DNA from: Pseudoalteromonas caenipelagi
GTDB taxonomy: Bacteria; Pseudomonadota; Gammaproteobacteria; Enterobacterales; Alteromonadaceae
Assembly (NCBI RefSeq): GCF_013140855.1
Contig: NZ_JABBPG010000004.1
Span: 62,001-126,000 of the forward strand
DNA: 64,000 bases
Reading direction: 5' to 3'
Numbering within the stretch: position 1 is the stretch's first letter; the number at the start of each line of letters is the position of its first letter. Shown piece by piece: positions 47,924-57,201 of this stretch. The notes under the pieces are model-generated. The model was not told the origin of the DNA. It saw only the letters and a list, made by a program, of their open reading frames with translations, and made no database searches. The position numbers and the translations under genes were made by a program.

Positions 47924-49128
47924 TGCCTTTTTTGAGCAGCGCCCATCGTCAGGTGATTGAAACCATCACCCAAATCGAGCAGACACCGTTTTTTATTTAC
48001 GACTTAGATGCACTACTGGCGCATCTGAAGCCACTCACCGAGCAGTCGGTAGTTAAGCTTTGGTATGCGGTTAAAGCCAATCCATTGTCGAAAATACTGC
48101 AAACGTTGGATAAAGCGGGGTTTGATTTTGACGTAGCAAGTTCTGGCGAGCTAAACCAAGTTTTGGCTCAAGGCGTTTGCCCTTCGCGCGTGCTCAATAC
48201 TGGACCTGCCAAATCAAAAAGGCAGATCCAACACTTTTTGTCACAAGGGGTTCGCACCTTTGTGGCAGAAAGCCACAACCAAGTAGCTTGGCTAAACCAA
48301 GCTGCGATGGACCATGATGTACAACTACGCGTGCTACTACGCGTACAACTTCGTTGGCCAGAAGGGGAAAAAAATCCATTGGGCGGTGATAGCTTAACAC
48401 CGTTTGGACTAGGCACAGCACAATGGCAATCTCTTGATATTAATACATTTAGCGCACTTGATTTTGTTGGCCTACATATTTTTCAATGGGGTAATATGCT
48501 CAGCACGCAGAAGCTGGCTTCTCTTTGGTCACAAATGGTGCCACCTCTATCACAATTAGCCGACTCGCTAGGTTTTAAATTACGTATTTTAGATTTAGGC
48601 GGCGGGTTGGGCATTCCTTATGCAAAAGATGAATGTGCACTTGCATGGCCACAGCTAATCGATGCGCTTGCCACCATCAAAGCCTCATCAGGTGTTGAAG
48701 AGTTATGGATGGAATTAGGCCGCTTTGCAGTCGGTGAGTGTGGACATTACATCAACCCCGTGGTGGAACAAAAACAAAACTATGGCGAACAGCAACTGAT
48801 TGTTGCTGGGGGTATTAACCATATTCTACGCCCTGCAGTTACCAATCAAGCATTTCCATGTACGCTATTGCGCGAATCAAACGCCGAACAACGCAATTAC
48901 CTTTTACATGGTCCATTGTGTACTGCACTTGATCATTTAGGCACTCACACATTACCCAGTGATATTAATGAATACGACTGGCTGGTGTTCAGCCAATGCG
49001 GCGCTTATGGCTTCACCGAAAGCATGCCATACTTTTTGTGCCACGAATTACCGGCTGAGTATGTGATAGAACAAGGTCTAGTAAAATGTATTCGGCCATC
49101 TCAAATGGCCAGTGAATATTTGAGGTAA
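47923..49128 (+). CDS. LysA-like PLP-dependent decarboxylase (divergent)
   Basis: A 401-aa fold-III PLP decarboxylase. The PLP lysine is Lys51 in WYAVKANPLSK and the glycine loop is LDLGGGLGIPY. Several family hallmarks deviate from standard DAP decarboxylase: ELGRF in place of EPGR, GPLCTALD where LysA has CESGD, and GLHIFQWG in place of the HIGS loop. The catalytic Cys and Asp of that motif remain. Position in a lysine-riboswitch operon after dapD makes DAP or N-succinyl-DAP the likely substrate. It could also be a carboxynorspermidine-decarboxylase-like enzyme, but the context argues against that. Confidence 0.75.
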   Translation: MPFLSSAHRQVIETITQIEQTPFFIYDLDALLAHLKPLTEQSVVKLWYAVKANPLSKILQTLDKAGFDFDVASSGELNQVLAQGVCPSRVLNTGPAKSKRQIQHFLSQGVRTFVAESHNQVAWLNQAAMDHDVQLRVLLRVQLRWPEGEKNPLGGDSLTPFGLGTAQWQSLDINTFSALDFVGLHIFQWGNMLSTQKLASLWSQMVPPLSQLADSLGFKLRILDLGGGLGIPYAKDECALAWPQLIDALATIKASSGVEELWMELGRFAVGECGHYINPVVEQKQNYGEQQLIVAGGINHILRPAVTNQAFPCTLLRESNAEQRNYLLHGPLCTALDHLGTHTLPSDINEYDWLVFSQCGAYGFTESMPYFLCHELPAEYVIEQGLVKCIRPSQMASEYLR

Positions 49129-49135
49129 CCTGAGC

Positions 49136-50248
49136 ATGAACCAAATCAGCCAAGAAAACATCCAAGTAGGCGAAATCGCTAATGGCTTACCACTGACAAT
49201 TCCGGTTTATCGACTAACAGGTAATGGTAAAGGCCCAAAAGTGTATATTCAAGCCAATATGCATGGTGCAGAGGTGCAAGGCAATGCCGTTATTTACCAG
49301 TTACTTGAACAACTTAAACAACAAACGCTAGCCTGCGAAATAACGCTGGTGCCGTATGCCAATCCCATAGGATGCAATCAAAAGTCGGGGGAGTTCACCC
49401 TTGGCCGATTCGACCCTATCACAGGCACCAACTGGAATCGTATGTATCATAACCATACAGAACTAGTGGACGAGTTTGTCGCACAGCACAGTGAGAGTTC
49501 ATTAGATGAAATACGAGACGCATTTAGAACGTTACTGGTAGAGCAAACTCAAGCTCTTTTAGATGCTCCTGCATATAATATTAACACGGGAAAACGTATC
49601 GCTCTGAACTTACAGCGTTTGGCACACGAGGCTGATATCGTGCTAGACCTGCACACAGGACCTATTTCTGCAAAACATTTATATTGTCCAGAATATGCGA
49701 GGCTCAGTGCCAGTTATTTTGATATTCCCCATGTGCTTTTGATCCCCAATGTGTTTGGTGGCGCTTTGGACGAAGCAAGTTTTTGTCCATGGTGGTCGCT
49801 CAGTGAAGCATTTAAACAACAAGGCCGGGACATACCAGTATTAGTTGAAGCCTTTACCGTAGAGCTAGGCTCTCAAGAAAAAATCGACTTGGCAGAGGCC
49901 AAAAATGACGCCAACAGCATATTGAGTTACTTAACGTACAAAGAAATGTTAGTTAACTCGACCTACAAACCAAAAGAGATAGCGCGTTATGCTTGTATGC
50001 TGAAAGACTACTTTGCCTTTTATGCACCTATAGGTGGTATGGTGGAGTATGTGGCTCCGTTGGGCGCACATATCAAAGCGGGCGATACCATCGCACACAT
50101 TTTGCGTATGGAGCGTTATTTAAGCGAGCAGCCGCTGCAAGCTATTTCCTTAGACATGGATGCTATTGCTATTTTGCATTTTGCTTCGGCATCAGTGAAT
50201 CAAGGCACCGAACTCTATCAGTTTTTTACCAACTACTTTGAACTCTAG
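49136..50248 (+). CDS. Succinylglutamate desuccinylase/aspartoacylase family protein
   Basis: A 370-aa M14-like zinc amidohydrolase. The zinc ligands are His43 and Glu46 (MHGAEVQGN) and His173 (VLDLHTGPIS). A later Glu in VLVEAFTVELGSQ is the likely catalytic base. These are the AstE/AspA motifs, not those of M20 DapE. As the last gene of the lysine-riboswitch operon after dapD, it is a good candidate for removing the succinyl group, i.e. an analogue of DapE. That role is inference from context; the family itself also includes enzymes acting on other N-acyl amino acids. Confidence 0.83.
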   Translation: MNQISQENIQVGEIANGLPLTIPVYRLTGNGKGPKVYIQANMHGAEVQGNAVIYQLLEQLKQQTLACEITLVPYANPIGCNQKSGEFTLGRFDPITGTNWNRMYHNHTELVDEFVAQHSESSLDEIRDAFRTLLVEQTQALLDAPAYNINTGKRIALNLQRLAHEADIVLDLHTGPISAKHLYCPEYARLSASYFDIPHVLLIPNVFGGALDEASFCPWWSLSEAFKQQGRDIPVLVEAFTVELGSQEKIDLAEAKNDANSILSYLTYKEMLVNSTYKPKEIARYACMLKDYFAFYAPIGGMVEYVAPLGAHIKAGDTIAHILRMERYLSEQPLQAISLDMDAIAILHFASASVNQGTELYQFFTNYFEL

Positions 50249-50266
50249 TTGGTACCCTTTTATTGC

Positions 50267-50320
50267 GTGAGAGTAAGCGGGCTTTGGCAAGCTTACTAAG
50301 GTATGGCGGCATTTGTCGCC
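50267..50320 (+). terminator. Possible terminator of the lysine operon
   Basis: AGTAAGC...GCTTACT (50271-50298) and then GGCG...CGCC followed by AGCCTTTTCC are two hairpins shortly past the last stop. The T run is weak, so termination is uncertain. Confidence 0.4.
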
Positions 50321-50434
50321 AGCCTTTTCCTACAAGCATTTCCTTTCCATCTCTTAAACTGTGCTTTTGGTTAACCGCACTTTCATTTAAAAAGTGTATA
50401 CTAATGCGACAACCACTTAATAAATCAAACAATT

Positions 50435-51457
50435 ATGAAACTGCATTCAATACTATACAGTCTCGTTGTCAGCGTTATAGCTTTCACTCCCAAGGGGCTT
50501 ACACAAGAAAAACAACAAGATGAAATCGATTTGGTACAACAATGCATAATGAATGAAATATTGGCAGGAGACCAAAATAGAACGATTGCACAACTTAGGA
50601 AAGCCTGTGCCGAAGTAACTCAACAGCTCAGCGCGCTAGATAAAAGAATGGCACGCGAAAGAATTACACAAACTAACCGCAACGTGATCACCCCACACCA
50701 TCGTAATTATATTTTACCGGTTTCGTATATAACCAACCCTAATAGCCGTCCATTCAGTGGCTTGAAAGCACTGGATGATGATCAAGGTGAACCGCTAGAC
50801 AACGTTGAGGTTAAATATCAAATATCCCTAAAAGTACCTGTTTACACAGGATTTTCAGACAAAGACCAAGCCATTTATATGGGCTTTACCTTGCAGTCAT
50901 TTTGGCAATTTTATAATAAAGATATCTCTTCGCCTTTTCGCGAAACCAACTACGAGCCGGAGTTGTTTTGGATTAACTTTTTAGATGACGACAACGTATT
51001 ATGGGGTGATGAGATGGCGTTTATACTTGGTATTTCCCACCAATCCAATGGTCGTAGCCAACCAAATTCACGTTCTTGGAATCGTATCTATGCTAATTTC
51101 ATTTGGGAAAATAATGGCTTTGTCTTTAGCTTTAAACCTTGGTACCGACTGCCGGAAAACAAGAAAGAGGATGTGCTGGCAGCTAAAGGCGATGATAACC
51201 CCGATATCTATAAGTACATGGGTTATTTTGAGCTAAGTGGAGTCTATCGCTATGAGGAGCATGAATTTGGTTTTATGACTCGTAACAACCTCAATAGTGA
51301 CAATAAAGGCGCGATTCAATTAGATTGGTCTTTCCCTATCTGGGGTCGATTACGCGGTTATGCGCAATACTTTAACGGCTATGGTGAAAGTATGATTGAT
51401 TACAATGCGCATATTCAGCGCTTTGGGGTTGGGTTACTTATAACCGACTTGTTATAA
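50435..51457 (+). CDS. pldA: Outer membrane phospholipase A
   Basis: PldA (OMPLA) is a calcium-dependent outer-membrane phospholipase that removes phospholipids from the outer leaflet. The 340-aa protein has a signal peptide (MKLHSILYSLVVSVIAFTPK), an N-terminal coiled segment (about 25-85) and a 12-strand barrel. The catalytic His-Ser motif is GISHQSNGRSQPNSRSWNR, which includes the nearby Arg/Asn. NYILPVSYITNPN begins the barrel and the last residue region VGLLITDLL closes it. The N-terminal helical extension is longer than in E. coli. Confidence 0.92.
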   Translation: MKLHSILYSLVVSVIAFTPKGLTQEKQQDEIDLVQQCIMNEILAGDQNRTIAQLRKACAEVTQQLSALDKRMARERITQTNRNVITPHHRNYILPVSYITNPNSRPFSGLKALDDDQGEPLDNVEVKYQISLKVPVYTGFSDKDQAIYMGFTLQSFWQFYNKDISSPFRETNYEPELFWINFLDDDNVLWGDEMAFILGISHQSNGRSQPNSRSWNRIYANFIWENNGFVFSFKPWYRLPENKKEDVLAAKGDDNPDIYKYMGYFELSGVYRYEEHEFGFMTRNNLNSDNKGAIQLDWSFPIWGRLRGYAQYFNGYGESMIDYNAHIQRFGVGLLITDLL

Positions 51458-51472
51458 CGACCCAAAGTAGCG

Positions 51473-51498
51473 AAAAGCCAGCGTCAGCTGGCTTTTTG
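51473..51498. terminator. Terminator between pldA and malic enzyme
   Basis: AAAAGCCAGC-gtca-GCTGGCTTTTT lies between the convergent genes and can act in both directions. Confidence 0.85.
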
Positions 51499-51537
51499 AG
51501 GCAAGTATTATTGCGAATTGGTATTACTATCAATAAA

Positions 51538-52794
51538 TCACTGTGCCTTGTGATGTGCCATGTAATTATCAGGCAGCTCAATTTGCGCAACACCTGATTC
51601 AATTGCAGCATGTGCGACTGCTTTAGCAATACGTGGTAATAAGCGTGGGTCCATAGGTTTAGGAATAATATACTCAGGTCCAAACTGAAGGTTTTCCACA
51701 TCCGCAGCTTTTAGCACTTCAGCAGGTACTGGTTCTTTTGCAATGCTACGAATAGCCTCTACTGCCGCAATTTTCATTTCGTCATTGATTGCGGTCGCAC
51801 GCACATCTAATGCACCACGGAAAATGAACGGAAAGCACAACACGTTATTCACCTGATTTGGATAATCAGAACGACCTGTTGCCATAATCAAATCCTGACG
51901 CACACTATGTGCCACTTCAGGGTTGATCTCTGGATCTGGGTTAGAACAAGCAAACACCACTGGCTTATCAGCCATTAATTTAAGCTCTTCAGGCTTTAAC
52001 AAGTCAGGTCCAGATACCCCAACAAACACATCTGCCTCAGCAATCACATCCTGAAGCGTACGCTTGTCTGTATTATTGGCAAACAACTTCTTATACTCAT
52101 TCAAATCGTCTCGACGAGTATGTATAACACCTTTTCTATCAAGCATATAAATATGCTCACGTTGGGCGCCACATTTAATCAGTAGTTCCATACATGCGAT
52201 AGCCGCGGCCCCAGCACCTAAACATACGATAATCGCATCATGGATCTCTTTACCTTGAATTTCCAGTGCATTTAACATACCTGCAGCTGTAACAATCGCA
52301 GTGCCATGTTGGTCATCGTGAAATACCGGAATCTCACAGCGCTCAATCAATGCTTTTTCGATTTCAAAACACTCTGGTGCTTTTATATCTTCTAAATTTA
52401 TACCGCCAAAGGTATCTGCAATGTTGGCAACTGTATTTATAAAGTCTTCCGTTGTGCGATGCTTAACTTCAATATCGATAGAATCAAGTCCTGCAAAACG
52501 CTTAAATAGTAGGGCCTTGCCTTCCATTACAGGTTTTGATGCCAGCGGCCCTAAGTTACCAAGCCCCAAAATTGCGGTGCCATTACTGATCACTGCAACC
52601 ATGTTGCCTTTGCCTGTATATTTGTATGCGGTACTTGGGTCGGCCGCTATTTCGCGCACCGGTTCTGCCACACCTGGGCTATAAGCCAATGCTAAGTCTT
52701 TTACGGTTTCCGCTGGTTTGGTCAGCTCTACGCTGATTTTACCTGGAACGGGATGAGCATGATAATGTAGTGCTTGTTCACGAAAGTCTGACAT
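51538..52794 (-). CDS. Malic enzyme (oxaloacetate-decarboxylating)
   Basis: A 418-aa malic enzyme that oxidatively decarboxylates malate to pyruvate. It has the catalytic Tyr in ALAYSPGVAEPV, the Lys in AILGLGNLGPLASKPVMEGKA, the metal site EDIKAPECFEIE and FHDDQHGTAIV, and the nucleotide fold VCLGAGAAAI. It corresponds to the N-terminal half of MaeB, lacking the phosphotransacetylase-like domain, and is thus the short type. Whether it uses NAD or NADP is not decided. It stands alone with a long 5' region. Confidence 0.93.
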   Translation of the reverse strand: MSDFREQALHYHAHPVPGKISVELTKPAETVKDLALAYSPGVAEPVREIAADPSTAYKYTGKGNMVAVISNGTAILGLGNLGPLASKPVMEGKALLFKRFAGLDSIDIEVKHRTTEDFINTVANIADTFGGINLEDIKAPECFEIEKALIERCEIPVFHDDQHGTAIVTAAGMLNALEIQGKEIHDAIIVCLGAGAAAIACMELLIKCGAQREHIYMLDRKGVIHTRRDDLNEYKKLFANNTDKRTLQDVIAEADVFVGVSGPDLLKPEELKLMADKPVVFACSNPDPEINPEVAHSVRQDLIMATGRSDYPNQVNNVLCFPFIFRGALDVRATAINDEMKIAAVEAIRSIAKEPVPAEVLKAADVENLQFGPEYIIPKPMDPRLLPRIAKAVAHAAIESGVAQIELPDNYMAHHKAQ

Positions 52795-53437
52795 GACGCG
52801 ATTTTTTCCTGCAAAGAAGTTAAAAGTGAGAGTGAGATAAAATTCGCAATATTAGTTAAACAATACCTTGTTTATAAATATATTCAAGCTATTTGAGGTC
52901 GATCCACTTAAGCGCTATTTAACCGAAAATAGCCACCATTTTACCGACATTTAACTTAAATTAATTAATTTAAAGCCACGATAAAAACGTTTAATTAAGT
53001 GTATTCTTGTCTAGTTCATGTGCAATTTTATCTAATTTTGCCCTACCCTACTAAAAGCTGTAAAAAAATGAATTATAGTGAACTTTAACAACACTTAACC
53101 TAACTTTAATGACATTAAGCACAAAACTACGGCTTTAATCTAAATTTCACAAAGGCATTTTTATGCAATAAATGATTTAGACTAAGCAAATCTAACTCTA
53201 TGTTATGACTAAAATATAGCCCTATGAAATAAGGAAACAAATGCATAACTGTGAATAATGGAGATAACAGCAAAAAATTAGAGTTAAAACTCCAATTGCG
53301 GTATTTTTGTGTGACTATGCAGGTATTTGCGCGCTCTGATTAGGTATTTCCTAAATTAAGCGTTGAAGATACGGAGGAGTAGCTCTTAATTAGGCACAAA
53401 AAAAGCACCCTGAGGTGCTCTTTTAGTCAAACATTTC
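52795..53437. other. Long gene-free stretch between malic enzyme and rpmE
   Basis: About 640 bp of very AT-rich sequence with no supported ORF above 30 codons. It must contain the malic enzyme promoter, but I could not fix it. TTAAATTAATTAATTTAA (52956-52973) is an 18-bp perfect palindrome whose AT composition makes chance plausible. The right end holds the rpmE terminator. Confidence 0.45.
53396..53424 (-). terminator. Terminator after rpmE
   Basis: GAGCACC-tcag-GGTGCT followed by TTTTTTT on the minus strand lies 15 bp past the rpmE stop. Confidence 0.87.
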
Positions 53438-53653
53438 TTATTTTTTGCTGCTAAGCGCACCGAAACGTTTGTTGAAGCGATCAACACGACCACCTGTATC
53501 AAGAATTTTTTGCTTACCAGTATAGAACGGGTGACACTCAGAACATACGTCTAAGTGGATGTCTTTACATAGTGTTGAACGAGTTTGGAACTTGTTACCA
53601 CATGAACAAGTAGCGTTAATCGTTTCGTAATTAGGGTGAATACCTTCTTTCAT
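53438..53653 (-). CDS. rpmE: 50S ribosomal protein bL31
   Basis: A 71-aa ribosomal protein of the large subunit. It starts [22 protein letters not shown], and the four zinc-site cysteines are in CSCG and [13 protein letters not shown], so this is the zinc-binding (C+) form. Divergent from priA as in E. coli. Confidence 0.97.
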   Translation of the reverse strand: MKEGIHPNYETINATCSCGNKFQTRSTLCKDIHLDVCSECHPFYTGKQKILDTGGRVDRFNKRFGALSSKK

Positions 53654-53884
53654 AGCAACCTCTGGTTAGGCCGTATCGCTCTCCAAACCCGAAGTTTGGC
53701 ACCATACGTAGTTTATACAAATTAGTGGACGCGTATTTTATGTAACTCTCAAGCGATCCACAAGCAATAAATCATCAAATTTGGTATTTTTTGTACAACC
53801 AAACAGCAAGTCATGTTAATACGCTAGGCTTTTACGGCCGCCTTTAGTACATTAACCGCTATAGTTGGTCCATCAAAAAGGCTC

Positions 53885-56056
53885 ATGATGTTTGCTGAAG
53901 TTGCCATTAAAGTGCCTTTATTTCGCACTTTTGATTATCGCATTGAGGATAATATTGACATTAAAGTGGGAAGCCGTGTCAAAGTTCCTTTTGGTAATCG
54001 CAAGCTACTAGCCATTGTTATTGCAATCAAGCATGACAGCGCGATACCTAAAAACAAACTAAAGTCTGTTTTTGAGGTGTTAGATGACACCCCTATTTTA
54101 TCCCAGCAGCACCTTAAGTTTTTGCGCTTTTGTGCCCAATACTACTCACATCCGTTGGGTGAGACTGTGTTTACTGCACTCCCTGGTGCACTGCGCGATG
54201 GCGACCACCCGGATAAAGCAACCGTGGCAACCTTTGCATTAACAGAAGCTGGTAAACAATTACCAACGCTCAGAGCTAAGAAGCAAATGGCTTTGTTAAC
54301 ACAGCTCAATGAATCAGGTGAGTCGAGCTTAACAGAGCTAAAAGCACTGGGCTTTAGCAAACAACAAATTAACGCACTACTAGAAAAAGCGCTGATCTGC
54401 GAGCAAATAAAACACGACACGCAATGGCAAACTCAGGTCATCAGTCTATCTCAAAAACCACGTTTGAATGAAGAGCAAGCAACAGCATGCAGTGCCATCA
54501 ACCAACAAAATGGCTATCGCTGCTTTTTACTTGAAGGCGTCACTGGCAGTGGCAAAACTGAGGTGTATCTACAAAGTTTAGAGCGCATTATTGAAAGTGG
54601 TAAACAAGCACTCATCTTGGTTCCTGAAATAGGTTTAACTCCTCAAACCGTCAATCGTTTTAGACGTCGCTTCGCTGGCCTCCCTATCGACCTTTGGCAC
54701 TCAAATCTCACCGACAATGAGCGCTTACACACTTGGCGACGTGCTGAACAAGGTAGTAGTGCATTAGTGATAGGCACACGATCAAGCATTTTTTTACCAT
54801 TTAAAAATTTGGGTATGATTATTGTTGATGAAGAACATGATAACTCCTTTAAGCAGCAAGAAGGACTGCGTTATCACGCTCGAGATTTGGCCGTCTATCG
54901 CTGTGCAAGTTCACAGATCCCACTTATTCTAGGTACGGCAACCCCTGCGCTAGAAACATTGCAAAAAGCAATGAGTGGCAAATATCAGCTACTTACGCTA
55001 TCTCAACGCGCACAAACAACCACGGATAATCAATTTTTGCTGGTCGATATGAAAGGCCAAAAAGAGCAAGCAGGGATCGCACCAAACACACTACAGCATA
55101 TTGAGGCAACGCTTAAACGCGCCAAGCAAGTGATGATATTTTTGAACCGAAGAGGCTATGCACCTACTCTACTGTGTCATGAATGTGGCTGGCTTAGCCA
55201 ATGTCTGCATTGCAGTGCGAGTACGACTTATCATAAAGCGATGAATCGATTGGTATGCCATCATTGCGGTGAGCAAACATTTATTCCACCTCAATGTCCC
55301 GATTGTGGTAGTACACAAATAATGCCAACAGGAATGGGGACTGAACAGTTAGAAAGCTTTTTTACAGAACGCTTTCCCGATACGCCTTTGAGTCGTATAG
55401 ACCGAGATACAACAAGGCGTAAAGGTGCACTAGAAGATGCGTTAGATGAAATAAATCAAGGGGGTGCCCGAATTCTGATAGGCACACAAATGCTCGCCAA
55501 GGGCCACCATTTCGCAGATGTTAGCCTCGTGGTCATTCTAGATGTAGACAGCGGTTTATATTCAAGTGATTTTCGTGCTACTGAGCATATGGCACAACTG
55601 ATAACACAAGTAGCAGGACGAGCAGGAAGAAGTGGTGAAGCCGGCAAAGTTCTCTTACAAACGCATTTTCCTGAGCACCCACTTTTACAAGATCTCGTTA
55701 ATAATGGCTATCAGGACTTTGCTCGATTTGCTTTAAAAGAGCGTGAAGAAGTACAGCTACCACCTTTTGGTCATTTGGCAATACTCAGGGCTCAAGCGAC
55801 TAATGCAAAACTAGTATTCGACTTTTTATCCGATCTTATTCCCGCGACCCCCTTCAGTGGTATACAATTGCTCGGGCCGATCCCCGCACCTATGGAGCGG
55901 CTGGCGGGTAAGTATCGCTATCAATTACATATTCAAGCTTCGCAGCGAGTAGTTTTACACAACTATATCAGTCAGTTAATGCAGTACATTAGCGAACATA
56001 AACTGGCAAACCGCGTGCGCTGGAGCATAGACATAGATCCTATGGATACCTACTAA
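53885..56056 (+). CDS. priA: Primosomal protein N' (PriA helicase)
   Basis: PriA restarts stalled replication forks. The 723-aa protein has an N-terminal 3'BD domain (about 1-100, VPLFRTFDYRI), a helicase core with Walker A GVTGSGKTEVY, VDEEHDNSFKQQEGLRYHARD and motif VI QVAGRAGR, and an eight-cysteine zinc insert (CHECG, CLHC, CHHCG, CPDCG). Start may be either of two adjacent ATGs (53885, 53888). It is followed at 8 bp by the ftsN-like gene. E. coli has cytR between these; it is missing here. Confidence 0.97.
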   Translation: MMFAEVAIKVPLFRTFDYRIEDNIDIKVGSRVKVPFGNRKLLAIVIAIKHDSAIPKNKLKSVFEVLDDTPILSQQHLKFLRFCAQYYSHPLGETVFTALPGALRDGDHPDKATVATFALTEAGKQLPTLRAKKQMALLTQLNESGESSLTELKALGFSKQQINALLEKALICEQIKHDTQWQTQVISLSQKPRLNEEQATACSAINQQNGYRCFLLEGVTGSGKTEVYLQSLERIIESGKQALILVPEIGLTPQTVNRFRRRFAGLPIDLWHSNLTDNERLHTWRRAEQGSSALVIGTRSSIFLPFKNLGMIIVDEEHDNSFKQQEGLRYHARDLAVYRCASSQIPLILGTATPALETLQKAMSGKYQLLTLSQRAQTTTDNQFLLVDMKGQKEQAGIAPNTLQHIEATLKRAKQVMIFLNRRGYAPTLLCHECGWLSQCLHCSASTTYHKAMNRLVCHHCGEQTFIPPQCPDCGSTQIMPTGMGTEQLESFFTERFPDTPLSRIDRDTTRRKGALEDALDEINQGGARILIGTQMLAKGHHFADVSLVVILDVDSGLYSSDFRATEHMAQLITQVAGRAGRSGEAGKVLLQTHFPEHPLLQDLVNNGYQDFARFALKEREEVQLPPFGHLAILRAQATNAKLVFDFLSDLIPATPFSGIQLLGPIPAPMERLAGKYRYQLHIQASQRVVLHNYISQLMQYISEHKLANRVRWSIDIDPMDTY

Positions 56057-56063
56057 GTAAGTT

Positions 56064-56594
56064 ATGGCACAACACGATTATATAAATAGAAAGCCAAAGA
56101 GCAACAAAGGCAGCAAGAATACAGCCCCTAAAAAACCCTTCCCAACCATCATGTCGCTCGCAGCATTATTGCTTGTGGGTGGGTTTGCCTATGGCCTTTG
56201 GTACATCAAACATAATGCAGAACCTGAAAAAATTGAGGCCGTTGCTAAGCCCGCTAAAACAGAAGCGCCGAAGCTAGAAAAGCCCGTGATCAAACCATTT
56301 CTTGAAGAAATAAAAGAGCACGAAGTTAAAGTTGAAGTTAAAGAGATTAAGAGCAAAGGCCCATACCAGATGCAGTGTGCATCAACCAGGACAAGGGCTC
56401 AGGCTGAAGAAATCAAAGCCAAAATCGCTTTTGCAGGCTTAATCGCTGAGATCCGTCGTACTGAAGGTAGTAATGGGGTGTGGTATCGCGTCCGATTAGG
56501 CCCATACGATACCTTAAGACAAGCCGAAAGCGATAAAAACAAACTCAAACGAGTCAAAATAACCGGCTGTGGCATTTGGGGTTGGACACCTTGA
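56064..56594 (+). CDS. ftsN: SPOR-domain cell division protein FtsN-like
   Basis: A 176-aa bitopic protein with a short basic cytoplasmic tail (INRKPKSNKGSKN), one membrane helix (about 30-48, MSLAALLLVGGFAYGLWYI), a Lys/Glu/Pro-rich periplasmic linker and a C-terminal SPOR domain (about 98-176, YQMQCASTRTRAQAEEIKAKI; WYRVRLGPYDTL) that binds denuded septal glycan. It is much shorter than E. coli FtsN (319 aa), but the order priA-ftsN-hslV is conserved. Confidence 0.87.
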   Translation: MAQHDYINRKPKSNKGSKNTAPKKPFPTIMSLAALLLVGGFAYGLWYIKHNAEPEKIEAVAKPAKTEAPKLEKPVIKPFLEEIKEHEVKVEVKEIKSKGPYQMQCASTRTRAQAEEIKAKIAFAGLIAEIRRTEGSNGVWYRVRLGPYDTLRQAESDKNKLKRVKITGCGIWGWTP

Positions 56595-56615
56595 TTTTCA
56601 TCTAAACGCCCATAT
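56590..56615 (+). promoter_or_regulatory. Possible sigma-32 promoter for hslVU
   Basis: CTTGAT overlaps the ftsN stop and GCCCATAT lies about 12 bp further on. This resembles the heat-shock consensus CTTGAA-N13..17-CCCCAT, with slightly short spacing. hslVU is a heat-shock operon in E. coli. The evidence is motif likeness only. Confidence 0.4.
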
Positions 56616-56636
56616 CTTGTAACAATCAGACAGTAA

Positions 56637-56660
56637 AAGGCGCCAAGAGCGCCTTCGTTT
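56637..56660 (+). other. Hairpin in the hslVU 5' untranslated region
   Basis: AAGGCGC-caaga-GCGCCTT is followed by CGTTTT and ends about 15 bp before the hslV ATG. It may terminate priA-ftsN transcription or be a stabilising stem in the hslVU leader, where E. coli also has an inverted repeat. Confidence 0.6.
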
Positions 56661-56671
56661 TAAGGAATACT

Positions 56672-57190
56672 ATGACTACCATCGTTAGCGTCCGTCGCGA
56701 CAACAAAGTTGTCATTGGTGGAGATGGCCAAGTGTCGCTTGGTAACACAGTAATGAAGGGTAACGCCCGTAAAGTTCGCCGTTTATACAACGGTAAAGTA
56801 CTGGCCGGCTTTGCTGGCGGTACTGCCGATGCGTTCACATTATTTGAGCGCTTTGAAAGCAAGCTGGAAATGCATCAAGGTCACTTGACCAAAGCCGCAG
56901 TTGAAATGGCCAAAGACTGGCGTAGTGATAGAGCCCTGCGTAAGCTTGAAGCACTTTTGGCGGTTGCCGATGAAACAGCATCTCTGATTATCACAGGTAA
57001 CGGTGATGTAGTGCAGCCAGAAAACGACCTTATTGCGATTGGCAGTGGTGGTAGTTTTGCCCAGTCTGCTGCAATCGCATTGCTTGAAAATACCGATCTT
57101 AGTGCCAGAGAAATTGTCGAAAAAAGTTTAAAAATTGCAGGTGATATCTGTGTATTTACGAACAATTTCCAAACCATAGAAGAATTGTAA
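56672..57190 (+). CDS. hslV: ATP-dependent protease subunit HslV
   Basis: HslV (ClpQ) is the proteasome-like threonine peptidase of the HslUV complex. The 172-aa protein starts [24 protein letters not shown] cut at the first residues: Met is removed to expose the catalytic Thr2, and the GDGQ motif and the Lys in [20 protein letters not shown] are present. It precedes hslU by 11 bp. Confidence 0.98.
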   Translation: MTTIVSVRRDNKVVIGGDGQVSLGNTVMKGNARKVRRLYNGKVLAGFAGGTADAFTLFERFESKLEMHQGHLTKAAVEMAKDWRSDRALRKLEALLAVADETASLIITGNGDVVQPENDLIAIGSGGSFAQSAAIALLENTDLSAREIVEKSLKIAGDICVFTNNFQTIEEL

Positions 57191-57201
57191 GAGGAATTGC
57201 C

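Noticed and set aside
52956-52973. 18-bp AT-only palindrome upstream of malic enzyme
   Set aside because: The sequence is entirely A and T in an AT-rich spacer, so a palindrome of this length has little weight without conservation.
52795-53437. Possible short genes in the long spacer before rpmE
   Set aside because: Only frames of 30 codons or fewer, without convincing ribosome-binding sites or recognisable products.
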